From positions 61,522 to 125,521 of the forward strand of contig NZ_CALNWY010000012.1 of NCBI RefSeq assembly GCF_940807255.1: a stretch of DNA of 64,000 bases. The letters are read 5' to 3'. The DNA comes from Mixta sp. Marseille-Q2659. Lineage in GTDB: Bacteria; Pseudomonadota; Gammaproteobacteria; Enterobacterales; Enterobacteriaceae. This document shows, piece after piece, positions 46,974-56,128 of this stretch (its first letter is position 1; every line of letters starts with the position of its first letter). A model generated the notes under the pieces. That model searched no databases. It saw only the letters and a list, made by a program, of their open reading frames with translations, and was not told where the DNA came from. A program made the translations under genes and the position numbers.

Positions 46974-47455
46974 ATGACATTTCGTCTCGGTTTGCCGCAG
47001 TGGCAACATCCGCACTGGAAACGCTATGGCCTGGAAACGCTGGCCGATTATGCACGCTACTTTAACTGCGTGGAAGGCAATACCACGCTGTATGCGCTGC
47101 CCAGAGCTGAAGTGGTGCTGCGCTGGCAGGCGATGACCAGCGACGATTTTCGCTTCTGCTTTAAATTTCCCGCCAGCATCAGCCATCAGGCGGCGCTGCG
47201 TGACTGCGACGATCTGGTCGATGAATTTTTCCGCACGCTGGATCCGCTCAGCGCGCGCATCGGGCAATACTGGCTGCAGCTGCCCGCCGCCTTCGGCCCC
47301 GATTCCCTGACGACGCTGTGGGCGTTTCTTGATCGTCTGCCCGGCGTATTTCGCTACGGCGTTGAGGTGCGTCATCCGGCGTTCTTCGCCAAAGGCGAGG
47401 CAGAGCGCGCGCTCAATCGTGGTCTACATCAACGCGGCGTAAACCGCGTGATCCT
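46974..47455 (+). pseudogene. yecE: yecE 5' part, cut by the 11.7-kb element
   Basis: DUF72 protein; the first 160 codons (TFRLGLPQWQHPHWKRYG ... RGVNRVIL) are intact up to the 8-bp crossover repeat. The frame then enters the element and ends with IRPAL. Joining 47455 to 59161 restores RVIL-DSRPVHAS in frame. The usual protein is about 270 aa. The function of YecE is unknown. Confidence 0.93.
47448..47455. repeat. Left crossover repeat of the yecE element
   Basis: GTGATCCT, repeated at 59153-59160. In the circular form the element ends would give a 46-bp imperfect palindrome with GTATCAT/ATGATAC tips (59137-59143 and 47471-47477), typical of an attP for a serine integrase. Confidence 0.85.
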
Positions 47456-47511
47456 GATAAGACCTGCCTTATGATACACTCCTTTTCAGTTGAGTGTTCA
47501 GAGGTGGTCAC

Positions 47512-49131
47512 ATGCCTAAAGCAATATCCTATGTGAGATTTTCTACAAAGGGTCAGTCAGTTGGTGACAGTACAAGACGCCAGTCTAAGTACATCAGTGA
47601 TTGGCTCAAAAGAAATCCAGAGTATGAACTTGACCAGACTATGAGGTTCCAGGACCTGGGGATCAGTGGTTACTCTGGTGCTAATGCCAGGTCTGGTGCT
47701 TTCGGTGAGTTCCTTGCTGCTGTTGAGTCGGGGTATATCGAAGCTGGGACTGTGCTGCTGGTGGAAAGCTTAGACCGTGTGTCGAGACAAGACATCGATG
47801 CAGCAGGTGAACAACTCAGAAAGATACTCAGAGCAGGTGTAGAAGTGGTCACGCTGGTGGATAACGAATGGTATACCAGAGACAGCCTTAAAGACTCACT
47901 ATCTATGATCAAAGCGCTGTTGGTAATGGAAAGAGCGCACGAAGAATCACGTATAAAGGCTGAGCGTGTCAGGGCTGCATGGGCTTCTAAAAGGTCACAG
48001 GCTGCATCGACAGGGAAGATTATGTCGAGACGCTGCGTAGCATGGCTCAGGGTCTCTGAAGATGGTCAGAGCTTTGAACAGATACCTGAGAACATCAAAG
48101 CGGTTCAGCGTGTGTTTCAGCTTCGTCTTGAAGGTCTGTCACACGTTAAGATAGCCAGACAGATGAACAGTGAAGGTTTCGCTACCCTGAATCAATACAA
48201 ACCCATCAAAGGTGGCTGGTCACAATCGGCAGTAACCGAACTCCTTAGCAACAGAGCGGTGATAGGCTATAAGGTGCCTTCAAGGTCGATGGTCGTAAAA
48301 GGCGTTGAAGAGATACCGAACTATTACCCAAAAGTTATCACGGAAGAGCAGTTCTACGCTGTCCAGCAACTTAAAGCTGGTGGTACTGGACGTAAACCTT
48401 CGTCTGATAAGCCCTTGCTGACGAATCTGTTCAAGGGCGTTATGCGCTGTGCTAAGTGTGGCTTTGTCATGATAGTTAGCGGAGTTACTGAAAAGAGACC
48501 AGGTAACTATCGCTGTTCGATGAGACAGGAGGGACGTTGTAATGCAAGAGGTATATCACGTTTACAGACCGACAGAGCATTGGTTCAGGGACTGCTGTAT
48601 AACACACACAGACTCACTCTGAGCGGTGATAACGCTGGTGTAATAGGTCAGCTTCAGTCTGAGCTTGAAACGCTTCAGAAGCAGCGGGAGAGGCTTATAC
48701 GGCTGGCTATGATGACCGACGATACAGATCTGATAGCTAACGAGGTGCGTGGACTGAACAGACAGATTAAGGAAGCTGAAAAGAAGATCTCTGATCAACA
48801 TCAACGAGAACAATCAAGCAAGATGGAGACAATAAGCCATCTGAATCTGTCTGTGAAAAAGGATCGTATCGAAGCCCAGATAATCATAAAGCGTTTGGTA
48901 AAAAGCATCTTTGTGGATACTGGGAAAAAGGTATGCAGGATAGATCTTCACAATGGTCTGTGTTTTGATAACTATCCGTTAGACAAAGTTGTTGATGGTG
49001 CAATGTGGATGGAGATACTCCCTGTGATTGGTGATTATGGCTTTGATTTCGAGGGATATGATATAAAACCGCGTCACGTGATGCTGGAAGAGGCTCCCGA
49101 TTGGGTAAGAGAGTCGGACAACAGCTATTAA
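47512..49131 (+). CDS. Large serine recombinase (integrase)
   Basis: A 539-aa recombinase. The N-terminal resolvase domain carries the nucleophile Ser in YVRFSTKGQ (S11) and the arginines of SLDRVSRQD; the recombinase domain spans residues ~165-280; a zinc ribbon shows MRCAKCG ... YRCSMRQEGRC near 310-345; a coiled coil (LQSELETLQKQRERLIRL) follows. It is the enzyme expected to have inserted this element into yecE. The ATG at 47512 has AGAGGTGG upstream; six extra upstream codons are not needed. It is transcribed inward, 56 bp from the left junction. Confidence 0.95.
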   Translation: MPKAISYVRFSTKGQSVGDSTRRQSKYISDWLKRNPEYELDQTMRFQDLGISGYSGANARSGAFGEFLAAVESGYIEAGTVLLVESLDRVSRQDIDAAGEQLRKILRAGVEVVTLVDNEWYTRDSLKDSLSMIKALLVMERAHEESRIKAERVRAAWASKRSQAASTGKIMSRRCVAWLRVSEDGQSFEQIPENIKAVQRVFQLRLEGLSHVKIARQMNSEGFATLNQYKPIKGGWSQSAVTELLSNRAVIGYKVPSRSMVVKGVEEIPNYYPKVITEEQFYAVQQLKAGGTGRKPSSDKPLLTNLFKGVMRCAKCGFVMIVSGVTEKRPGNYRCSMRQEGRCNARGISRLQTDRALVQGLLYNTHRLTLSGDNAGVIGQLQSELETLQKQRERLIRLAMMTDDTDLIANEVRGLNRQIKEAEKKISDQHQREQSSKMETISHLNLSVKKDRIEAQIIIKRLVKSIFVDTGKKVCRIDLHNGLCFDNYPLDKVVDGAMWMEILPVIGDYGFDFEGYDIKPRHVMLEEAPDWVRESDNSY

Positions 49132-49232
49132 TTAGGGAAAGCGTTATGCCTTGGATTTGGCCACATTGTGGTTTCATCGTACCGAGAAATGAACTGTAGA
49201 CCTTAAAACCGTTGGAGCAGTCCAACGAGCAA

Positions 49233-49811
49233 TTAATCTGAAAGCAGGGTAAAAAGGTCTATAAACATAATAGGATGTTCAGCCTGTTGATTTTCTTCTG
49301 TATCAAGCAGTTCCATACCCTGCTTTTGATAGAAGCCTATAGCGTTTCTTTTGGCATCAGTTATCAAGAAACGACAACCTACCATAGGACGGACATCATC
49401 CAAGGACATTGATAGCGCAAAGCCAAAAAGCATAGAGCCAATTTTTAATCCACGGCTATTTGCATCAACAGCTAAACGTGCAATCTTGACGGCTGGAAGA
49501 AACTCATATCTTTCTGCACGCGCACAGTCGCCCAAGTCATATTCTTTCAGGTTAACTTGGCTACAGGTAAGTGTGATATAACCTTTTATTTTATAAGCAA
49601 AGGATTCGGAGTTGGCTTCCTTGTCTGCACGCTCATTATCATCTATGACAACGTACGTTTGTGCAATGCATCCATCTTGGAACAAAAGAGCATCTTGCTG
49701 AAGAAACGTCTTCAACGGCTGAAATTGTATATCACCGCTTTTAAAACGCTTATGATTATGGAATTGGTTTAAAGGCATTATTCGAAGGTCAGGTTGTACT
49801 GCATTATCCAT
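49233..49811 (-). CDS. GNAT-family acetyltransferase, possible toxin
   Basis: A 192-aa protein with GNAT features: acetyl-CoA loop SRGLKIGSMLF near residue 125 after the strand KIARLAVD, and the late YQKQGMELL motif. The size and layout fit GNAT toxins (TacT/AtaT-type, which acetylate aminoacyl-tRNA), as well as ordinary GNATs. A 52-aa gene ends 26 bp upstream on the same strand, so the pair looks like a toxin-antitoxin unit, but the upstream protein is not an evident ribbon-helix-helix antitoxin. Last gene of the minus-strand operon. Confidence 0.75.
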   Translation of the reverse strand: MDNAVQPDLRIMPLNQFHNHKRFKSGDIQFQPLKTFLQQDALLFQDGCIAQTYVVIDDNERADKEANSESFAYKIKGYITLTCSQVNLKEYDLGDCARAERYEFLPAVKIARLAVDANSRGLKIGSMLFGFALSMSLDDVRPMVGCRFLITDAKRNAIGFYQKQGMELLDTEENQQAEHPIMFIDLFTLLSD

Positions 49812-49837
49812 TTTGCTAACAACCTGCCCTTTAATGA

Positions 49838-49996
49838 TTATCCGCGTTTAGACATCTTAGAACGTAAAGCACGAGCTTCCTGTAACGAGCGTTTAGCGTT
49901 CTCGTTAGGTTTAGAATTGCTCATCTGCTTGAGCATCTGTTCGGCGTCTTTACCTGTCAGGATAGTACGGCCAAACATACTGCTTGTAATCGCCAC
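49838..49996 (-). CDS. 52-aa protein upstream of the GNAT gene, possible antitoxin
   Basis: The GTG at 49996 has a near-perfect RBS (GAGGAGGT, 5 bp spacing). The protein MAITSSMFGRTILTGKDAEQ...LRSKMSKRG has a basic helical C-terminus (NAKRSLQEARALRSK). This start is too short for most ORF callers; an 83-aa version without an RBS is less likely. Directly precedes the GNAT gene. No known antitoxin motif. Confidence 0.6.
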   Translation of the reverse strand: MAITSSMFGRTILTGKDAEQMLKQMSNSKPNENAKRSLQEARALRSKMSKRG

Positions 49997-50163
49997 ATGT
50001 ACCTCCTCAGTTTTGGTTCGTGTGCATTCGATATTAGCTTGGCGTAATATTACTCTATTACTGACGATCTCGTCAATCGATTGCCGCACCGGAACATTAG
50101 TAGTTAGCCGCTAACTTACGTTATCCGATACGATAAGTTACGCGGCCTTTAGATACGATCAAA

Positions 50164-52383
50164 TTAGTTTGATCTCATCAGTGAGCTTGGAGTGAATCCA
50201 GCATTATTACCAGGACTCTGCCAGCCCCCCTGAAGACCCTGAGCAGACATCATCTGGAACTCATGCTGTTGCTGGATGGCATCGACAGCGATACGCTGGA
50301 CTGATCCGTCAGGCATCCGTAGCTCAACTGGGCCAAATTCAACCTTAGAGTCGGGAATATTGACATTCACCTGAATTGGCTTCTGAAGGTAAGCTGCTGT
50401 TGGTGATGAGAACTGCGGTAACAGAGGCGCATTCTTTGTCTGATGCCAGTTCTTAGCGATCTCTGAAGCCTCGGATCTGAGCCAGTTCAGAGCTTTGTCA
50501 ATCGGGCTGTCTTTGATAACGTTACCATTGTAAGTGGTCTCTGTTCCATCTTTACCGCCCCATCCCCACTGTTTATGTGCGAATTGTTGAAACGCTGGAA
50601 GCCATTGGTCAAAAACCAAGTTGCCAAGTTCAACGCCCATCACAATGGCAGCAGCAATACCGAACGTTCTACCGGCAGCAGACATCACAGTTGAACCACC
50701 AGCAGCAGAACCAGCAGCAGCAGAACCATCACGGGTGATACCAGCGATCCTACCGAGCTTAGAGGCTCCACCAACAGCCAGTTTCACAGCAGCGATAGCA
50801 ATCAACCAGTCGAACCAGGTGTTAAAGATGTCACCAAGACCTTTTAACGCTTTCTGTGTATCTGGAGAGAGCTTGTTAACGAAACTGCTCCACTTTTCCC
50901 CAAATAGCCCAAGGTAACCGTCGATGTTCATGCTGACTGTATCAAGCGTCTCTACAATGTCTGTCAGTCTGTCGATGAACCAGCCAACAGCTACACCGCC
51001 ACGTTCGATAAGACCGCCACTGTTATTGATGGATTCGCCAAGAGTATCGTAGAAGCGTGATAACGGTTTCTCAAATCCCTTGAAGAACTTTTCCATAGCC
51101 CCTTTCTGACTGTTACTCAGACGCCCCTGAGCAGCAAGGATATTATGCTGAGCCATCTTGACCTGTTCAGGTGTCGGTTCAAGGGCTTTCAGCATTACTG
51201 TAACGATGTCTGAACCTGCCATAGTCTTCATCTTGTCTTTCAGGGCTTTGGCGTCTTTCACGTTAAACGCTGCTACCATTTTGTTAACAAGTGCAGGTGC
51301 AGCGTTAACAACCTGTAGCCAGTCCTGACCATTCAGCTTAGGGCTTGCTGCGATCTGTTGCATAGCATAGTTAAGACGTCCGACAGCATCAGCGTTCATA
51401 CCTGTTGTATGGGCAAAAACAGACTCGTTTTCGAACAACTTAGCGATCTGATCGTTGCTGAAAGACTTAGGCATGGTCATACGCATCTGAGCCATCTGCT
51501 GTCGTGTGGTCACAGTGTCCAGGCCGTAGTTATTCGAGACCTCGTCTGCTTTAAGGGTCATCCGTGTAGCTTCTGCCTGTGTGCCATAGGCTACTGTTGC
51601 CATCGTTGCAGCCTGTTGACGTTTAGCGCCCTCTTCGATGCTATCACGAAAGAATTCCATTGCTTTAGAGAGTGCAAAGAACCCCCCTATAAGCCCTGTG
51701 AGCGGTGTGGAGAGGTTGTCTATACCAGAGACCATGTTACGCTGAGAAATAGCGTTAAGACGCTGCTGAGCGCGTTGCTGTGAGGCTGCTCGTGATAGTT
51801 GGCTGAACTCGTAGTTAAGATGTCTCAGAGATGTCCTGAAGCCTGCGAGGTCATTAGACGCTGTGTGCTGCATCTGTAGAATCTGTAAGCGGGAGTTATA
51901 GCGCTGTGCTGCTGCCTGGTCACGTAGCTGGAGGTTTCCATACATAGCGCTTGTTCTCTGGCGATCAGCAAGGTCACTGATACGCTGTCGGGCATTAGCA
52001 CCACGTGGACGGGGAACAGGGAGAGGTGAGACTAAACGAGGATCGATCCGATATGCGTTGCGGATCATTTCCCTGACACGATCGGTGGCACGTCTACCTT
52101 CTGATTCATAGCGGTTGAACAGTCCAGAGCCAGCGTTACCGATAGCGAAAGCACGTGAGAGTGACCTGTGGATATTGCGCGATGTCTCATTTGCTCTACG
52201 TTCGATATTCTTGAATGTAGAGTTCATCATCTTTGATCGGTCTTTTGAGAACACACGATCAAGACGTTTCTCTATACGGTTAGCTGCTGGAAGGATTTGA
52301 CGTTCAAGCTTCTGAAGGCTCTTGGTGACATTTTCTGTTAGAGTAAGCTGGATGATAAATTCATCAATTGTTACTTGGCTCAT
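50164..52383 (-). CDS. Phage tail tape-measure protein
   Basis: A 739-aa protein. Residues 1-~240 are coiled coil, rich in R/Q/E (NVTKSLQKLERQILPAANRIEKR). A central tape-measure region (TGMNADAVGRLNYAMQQIAASPKLNGQDWLQVVN) resembles the conserved N-terminal domain of TMPs. It also has hydrophobic segments (WFDWLIAIAAVKLAVGGA, FGIAAAIVMGVELG). Such proteins set tail length and are ejected into the host. The TMP start overlaps the stop of the 81-aa gene upstream (ATGA). A lone TMP without other tail genes is unusual. Confidence 0.85.
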   Translation of the reverse strand: MSQVTIDEFIIQLTLTENVTKSLQKLERQILPAANRIEKRLDRVFSKDRSKMMNSTFKNIERRANETSRNIHRSLSRAFAIGNAGSGLFNRYESEGRRATDRVREMIRNAYRIDPRLVSPLPVPRPRGANARQRISDLADRQRTSAMYGNLQLRDQAAAQRYNSRLQILQMQHTASNDLAGFRTSLRHLNYEFSQLSRAASQQRAQQRLNAISQRNMVSGIDNLSTPLTGLIGGFFALSKAMEFFRDSIEEGAKRQQAATMATVAYGTQAEATRMTLKADEVSNNYGLDTVTTRQQMAQMRMTMPKSFSNDQIAKLFENESVFAHTTGMNADAVGRLNYAMQQIAASPKLNGQDWLQVVNAAPALVNKMVAAFNVKDAKALKDKMKTMAGSDIVTVMLKALEPTPEQVKMAQHNILAAQGRLSNSQKGAMEKFFKGFEKPLSRFYDTLGESINNSGGLIERGGVAVGWFIDRLTDIVETLDTVSMNIDGYLGLFGEKWSSFVNKLSPDTQKALKGLGDIFNTWFDWLIAIAAVKLAVGGASKLGRIAGITRDGSAAAGSAAGGSTVMSAAGRTFGIAAAIVMGVELGNLVFDQWLPAFQQFAHKQWGWGGKDGTETTYNGNVIKDSPIDKALNWLRSEASEIAKNWHQTKNAPLLPQFSSPTAAYLQKPIQVNVNIPDSKVEFGPVELRMPDGSVQRIAVDAIQQQHEFQMMSAQGLQGGWQSPGNNAGFTPSSLMRSN

Positions 52384-52625
52384 TCATGTGTTTCGCCTCT
52401 GAGATGTAGGTAACCAGCAGCGATAAGCTTTACCGGTTCTGAGATTTGTTTATGTGGAATGCCATAGAACTTGAGTAGTTTTCGGTCACTCTGTGCAATT
52501 GCCTTCAGTGCCCCGTCTGGAATATCAGAACAATCACCAGATTCAATAGCTTTGATATATGTATGCTTCGGTGGCCTACCGTGACCAACAGCATATTTGT
52601 TGCCAGGTTTGAAGAGATGAACCAT
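52380..52625 (-). CDS. 81-aa protein upstream of the tape-measure gene
   Basis: Starts MVHLFKPGNKYAVGHGRPPKH. The PGNKYA-GRPPK segment resembles the N-terminal DNA-binding part of phage small terminase or HTH proteins, but the protein is too short for a terminase. ATG 52625 has AGGA 11 bp upstream; ATG 52643 is an alternative. Stop overlaps the TMP start, so they are coupled. Lies just after a terminator-like hairpin, which would set its level below that of the upstream genes. Confidence 0.6.
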   Translation of the reverse strand: MVHLFKPGNKYAVGHGRPPKHTYIKAIESGDCSDIPDGALKAIAQSDRKLLKFYGIPHKQISEPVKLIAAGYLHLRGETHE

Positions 52626-52645
52626 TAGAGATTTTTTCCTCATAT

Positions 52646-52680
52646 ATAAAAAAAGCCCACGTGGGATACGTGAGCCTTCT
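52646..52680 (-). terminator. Terminator or attenuator inside the tape-measure operon
   Basis: On the minus strand AGGCTCACGT pairs with ACGTGGGCTT (two G-U pairs), followed by TTTTTT. It lies between the 281-aa gene and the 81-aa gene. Confidence 0.8.
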
Positions 52681-52686
52681 GGAGAA

Positions 52687-53532
52687 TTATTTTCGGGTAG
52701 AACGTTTAACAACATCACTAATTAATTGTTCGAATGTTGGGATAGCCTGTAACTGCTCTCTTGCTCGTTTCTTGGCGTCTGTAAGTCGTCGGGCGATTTC
52801 TTTACGCTTCTCGATAAGACGCTGTAGCTGGCGATCGTACTCCGCTTTGGAGTATTCCAAGGCAAGATCGCTATTAGCGTAGGAGAGCAGATTAGGTACA
52901 TCATTAGGAATGTATACCAGGGTGAAGCTACCCTGTGCTGGTGCAATTTCATCACCGATAATCCTAATACCACCACCATTTGAACGACGCTCAACCAATT
53001 TATAACCTTCAACTACAAGATGACCATTCTTCAGCATTTCGTTGAAGTGGTAGTCACCACGACAGATTTTCTTGAGAATGTCGGGGTGTTTGAGTTGGTA
53101 AACGTATTCAGCCTGTAGCTTAGCGCGGAAAGTTGTTTCTTGCTCTTCGAATTCGGTCACACGGTCACATGCTTCAGCGTGTTCCTTGTCAAGTTTGAGG
53201 ATAATTGGCGTCCAGTACTCCTCGATTCGCTTTCTTTTTTCAGAAGGAAACAGAGCATCAAAGTCTAACTGCGCGGATAAAGAGGCCTTCTCCTCATTAA
53301 CCTGAATACGGGCAGATTCCTGTTGAGCTTCCAGATCTATACGCTGCATATATTCTTCGTCTACATCATTGGATGTAACTGGGACGAGCTTATAACGCCC
53401 TGTGGCTGGGTCAAAATCGGATCGGAAAGCGTTGGTGCCGACTGGCGTGGGCTTATGTGCAAGCTGTGCAAGGAGTTTCTGTCTTTCGGCTTCTTGCAGG
53501 GACTCTTCATAGGTCATTTTACGAACGTTCAT
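52687..53532 (-). CDS. 281-aa coiled-coil-rich protein of unknown function
   Basis: Polar, strongly helical protein. N-terminal coiled coil (YEESLQEAERQKLLAQL), central acidic/aromatic part and a C-terminal basic coiled coil (DRQLQRLIEKRKEIARRLTDAKKRAREQLQ). Its start overlaps the stop of the previous gene (ATGA), so it is coupled. Its place before a TMP gene is where tail-assembly chaperones lie in tailed phages, but I see no sequence support for that role. Confidence 0.7.
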   Translation of the reverse strand: MNVRKMTYEESLQEAERQKLLAQLAHKPTPVGTNAFRSDFDPATGRYKLVPVTSNDVDEEYMQRIDLEAQQESARIQVNEEKASLSAQLDFDALFPSEKRKRIEEYWTPIILKLDKEHAEACDRVTEFEEQETTFRAKLQAEYVYQLKHPDILKKICRGDYHFNEMLKNGHLVVEGYKLVERRSNGGGIRIIGDEIAPAQGSFTLVYIPNDVPNLLSYANSDLALEYSKAEYDRQLQRLIEKRKEIARRLTDAKKRAREQLQAIPTFEQLISDVVKRSTRK

Positions 53533-53816
53533 TATTGAATCTCTCTCATGGTGTGGTGGACGCTGCTGCTGGACGGGATCGGCATCTTTCTGTAACGGTC
53601 AATAATCTTGTCGAGTGTGTTTCGGACTTGGAGGTATAAGCGATCAGCTTCTTTCTGTGATTCTTCTAAGCTGAAGCCAGCAGAATGAATAGTGTCAACA
53701 AAAGAAGAGAGGATAAGTTCAGGGTTGCCATAGAAATAATGCATGACAGTAGCGAACTGAATTGTTTCAAAGTCGATAACGAAGCCACTGGGCGTGAATT
53801 GAATAATCTGATCCAT
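53532..53816 (-). CDS. 94-aa protein, first gene of the tape-measure operon
   Basis: MDQIIQFTPSGFVIDFETIQF ... with a helical middle (SFSLEESQKEADRLYLQV-type). Unknown family. GAGG lies 10 bp before the ATG. Stop and start overlap with the next gene (ATGA). Confidence 0.65.
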   Translation of the reverse strand: MDQIIQFTPSGFVIDFETIQFATVMHYFYGNPELILSSFVDTIHSAGFSLEESQKEADRLYLQVRNTLDKIIDRYRKMPIPSSSSVHHTMREIQ

Positions 53817-54377
53817 TATTTAGTGACCTCATCACGGTAATAAGTTTCAATGCGACAAACAGCGATAACAAAAACGGTAGTTAATAGAGCGGAAATCATT
53901 AGCGGGAACCTATAGATATAAAAATACGCCAACCCGATCATCAGGAAGGCGCTAATTATTGAGACTGAAGAAATACATCAGGATTGATACTTATGACCAA
54001 ATATCGCAAAGCCCACTCTTAACCGGATTCCCGCTCAGGTAGACGGAGGAGTGGACTTTGCACCTGCGCTTGATACCGCTGGAGTGGACGGCAAGATACG
54101 CTACAGGATTTTCAAACGGGCTTTGCGATAGGGGGTCATCCGAGGATAGGCGGTGAAGTCAACACCGCACTATGTGTACAGCAGAGTGGATGAGTCATGA
54201 GAGTTCACATCCCATAGTTAAATGTTAACAGTATTGTAACACTTTGTCAACATTATTTTAACGTTTTCTGATGGATTAAACGTGGTCTGGCTGGTGGGAT
54301 CAGATCGTTCTTTAGCATCACAGCACCCTTCCTTGCTGTGTAGGGAAGACCTTTCCTCTCTTCATCTGGTCACCATA
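53817..54377. other. 561-bp non-coding region with structured repeat
   Basis: No gene seen. Contains the nested inverted repeat at 54002-54130 and an AT-rich segment (54210-54280) that may be a promoter region for the tape-measure operon. Confidence 0.5.
54002..54130. repeat. 129-bp nested inverted repeat
   Basis: The ends are a perfect 13-bp inverted repeat, TATCGCAAAGCCC (54002-54014) and GGGCTTTGCGATA (54118-54130). Within it, CAAAGCCCACTC (54007-54018) can pair alternatively with GAGTGGACTTTG (54049-54060; 11 of 12). The two pairings exclude each other, as in a switching RNA or a recombination/replication site. Confidence 0.75.
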
Positions 54378-54599
54378 CTAACAAAGGGAGATAGGCAAGC
54401 TGTAGGTGTTTACACTGTAACCGTCGGAGTTGCAGTAGAAGTTGTTCGGATCAGCAGGTGGCTTTCTGAAACTATCTGCCAGAGCTTTTAATGCCTTCTG
54501 TGACCTTTGTCTCTTTATCTCACGCTGTCTGTCTTGTTCTCGGAGAATAGCATTAAGACGAGCGGTCTCTCTGGCGTCTGCATAGTGCTGAGTTGGCAT
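54378..54599 (-). CDS. 73-aa basic helical protein
   Basis: MPTQHYADARETARLNAILRE... with a strongly basic helix (EQDRQREIKRQRSQKALKAL) and an aromatic/polar tail with a cysteine end. ATG 54599 is preferred; a purine-rich AGAGAG lies upstream. The longer frame to 54791 lacks support. Unknown function. Confidence 0.5.
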   Translation of the reverse strand: MPTQHYADARETARLNAILREQDRQREIKRQRSQKALKALADSFRKPPADPNNFYCNSDGYSVNTYSLPISLC

Positions 54600-54827
54600 T
54601 GTGTTTTTCTCTCTTTCTTCTAAAAAATAGTGACCTGTCTGGTTCTGGTCACTGTGGCTGGTGGGTGAAAATATCTGTGGCTTAGACGAATATGCACTTA
54701 GACGTTTCATACAGAACGGGGCATACCCTTGCAAAAGGAAATAAAATATCTGAGGGGATATATAAAGATGCTGGTGATTCCCCCCATGCACCGATTTTGC
54801 AAGGGGTCTACCCAGACATAGCCTCTG

Positions 54828-55385
54828 TCAGCTACCTTGTTTGAGTCGGTAGAAAGAGGCTTTGCTTATCTGTAGCTGGGACATGATTTCACGTGGTGAC
54901 ATACCAGCGTTAATCATCTGAGTAACCTGTTCAGACGTAGCTTTCCGAGGTCTGCCACAATGAACCCCTTCAGACTTAGCACGCTTGATACCTGCTGCCC
55001 TGCGCTCTGCTATCAGATCCTTTTCCAGTGATGCAAGACCTGCCATCATCGTCAGCATGGCTTTGCCAACGGGGGTACTGAGGTCGAAACCCTCTCTCAG
55101 ACTGATAACCTTAACGCCTTTCGACTGTAAGAGTTCAACTGTCTGGAGAACGTCTATCGTGTTTCGTCCAAGACGGTCAATAGCGACACAGACCAGTGTG
55201 TCACCTTCACGAACATAGTTCAGCATGTCACTGAAGCCCTGACGCTCTGAAGCCTTCACAGCACCGCTGACAGCATTGTCAGTAAACCATTTAGTGACCT
55301 GGTATCCAGATTCAGCGATCTGCTGTTGTTGGTTAGTGATTGTCTGGTCATTTGTGGAGACACGACAGTAACCAATAACTGACAT
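54828..55385 (-). CDS. Small serine recombinase (resolvase/invertase)
   Basis: A 185-aa protein: catalytic domain with the Ser nucleophile in GYCRVSTNDQ (S10) and AIDRLGRNTIDVL, helix E, and a C-terminal HTH (INAGMSPREIMSQLQISKASFYRL). The size fits Tn3-type resolvases and DNA invertases. RBS AAGGAT before ATG 55385. Possibly a multimer resolver for a replicating form of the element, distinct from the large recombinase. Confidence 0.92.
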   Translation of the reverse strand: MSVIGYCRVSTNDQTITNQQQQIAESGYQVTKWFTDNAVSGAVKASERQGFSDMLNYVREGDTLVCVAIDRLGRNTIDVLQTVELLQSKGVKVISLREGFDLSTPVGKAMLTMMAGLASLEKDLIAERRAAGIKRAKSEGVHCGRPRKATSEQVTQMINAGMSPREIMSQLQISKASFYRLKQGS

Positions 55386-55523
55386 AGTGATGATCCTTGT
55401 CTTAAAAGTTAGTCTCATAACTATACCTGTCTTATAACCTGAAAACAATCTTTTGAGACAATGAGAACAGGTCTTTTAGCGGATTTTTGAGAGGTCTTAA
55501 AAGGAGATGGTTTTGAGACCAGA

Positions 55524-55883
55524 TTACTTGACAGCTTTTAGCTTAGCTTTAGGCACGGATCTGTGAAAAGTTGCCTTTACTTCATCAGCATTCTGTTCAG
55601 TTGTGGTCACGGGTTGGATCTTGGTGGGTAGTCCTGCCTTTGCTGCAAGTAAGCGTTTAGACATAGCGCGTCTGCTGTTGTTGTCACTGGCTAACAGTTT
55701 TTGGGCTACGTCGATTTGAGTTTTAAGGTCAATCTGAGCAGTGGTCTTGTCGTCTACGCCAAAGCTACGAAGTGTAACGTCGTCTTTGCGGAGAATTGCT
55801 TCAAGAAACCGATAAGCGAATGACTGATCCTGGTCTGCGGGTGTGTCTGTGTCTGTGGTCACAGTAGGATTGGTCTGTGTCAT
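55524..55883 (-). CDS. 119-aa protein of unknown function
   Basis: MTQTNPTVTTDTDTPADQD..., with an acidic/threonine-rich start and a basic C-terminus (KAKLKAVK). The middle (AYRFLEAILRKDDVTLRSFGVDD) is helical. ATG 55883 with AAGG 10 bp upstream. No family recognised; located between the resolvase and the HTH gene on the same strand. Confidence 0.55.
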   Translation of the reverse strand: MTQTNPTVTTDTDTPADQDQSFAYRFLEAILRKDDVTLRSFGVDDKTTAQIDLKTQIDVAQKLLASDNNSRRAMSKRLLAAKAGLPTKIQPVTTTEQNADEVKATFHRSVPKAKLKAVK

Positions 55884-56128
55884 TAAGGGAGTACCTTTTG
55901 GTTTTTTTGATGGAAAAATAGACGGGTAATACCGACGAGAGGATCTGTGTATCTGGAGGCTCAGACACACTAAAAAATGTCTTTACAGATCAATAAGTTA
56001 ACCTGAATTCTTCTTCTTATTGGTGGTGGTGAACAGCCATAAGAGGATCAGGATTGGAAATGTCACAGGGTGGCTGTAGAGGTCATGGATGAACCGATAA
56101 AGAGGGGGTAGTACGGTGTCAAGGATAG

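Noticed and set aside
52380..52625. Small terminase subunit
   Set aside because: Only the GNKYA/GRPP-like N-terminal motif fits; the protein is far too short and no large terminase is present.
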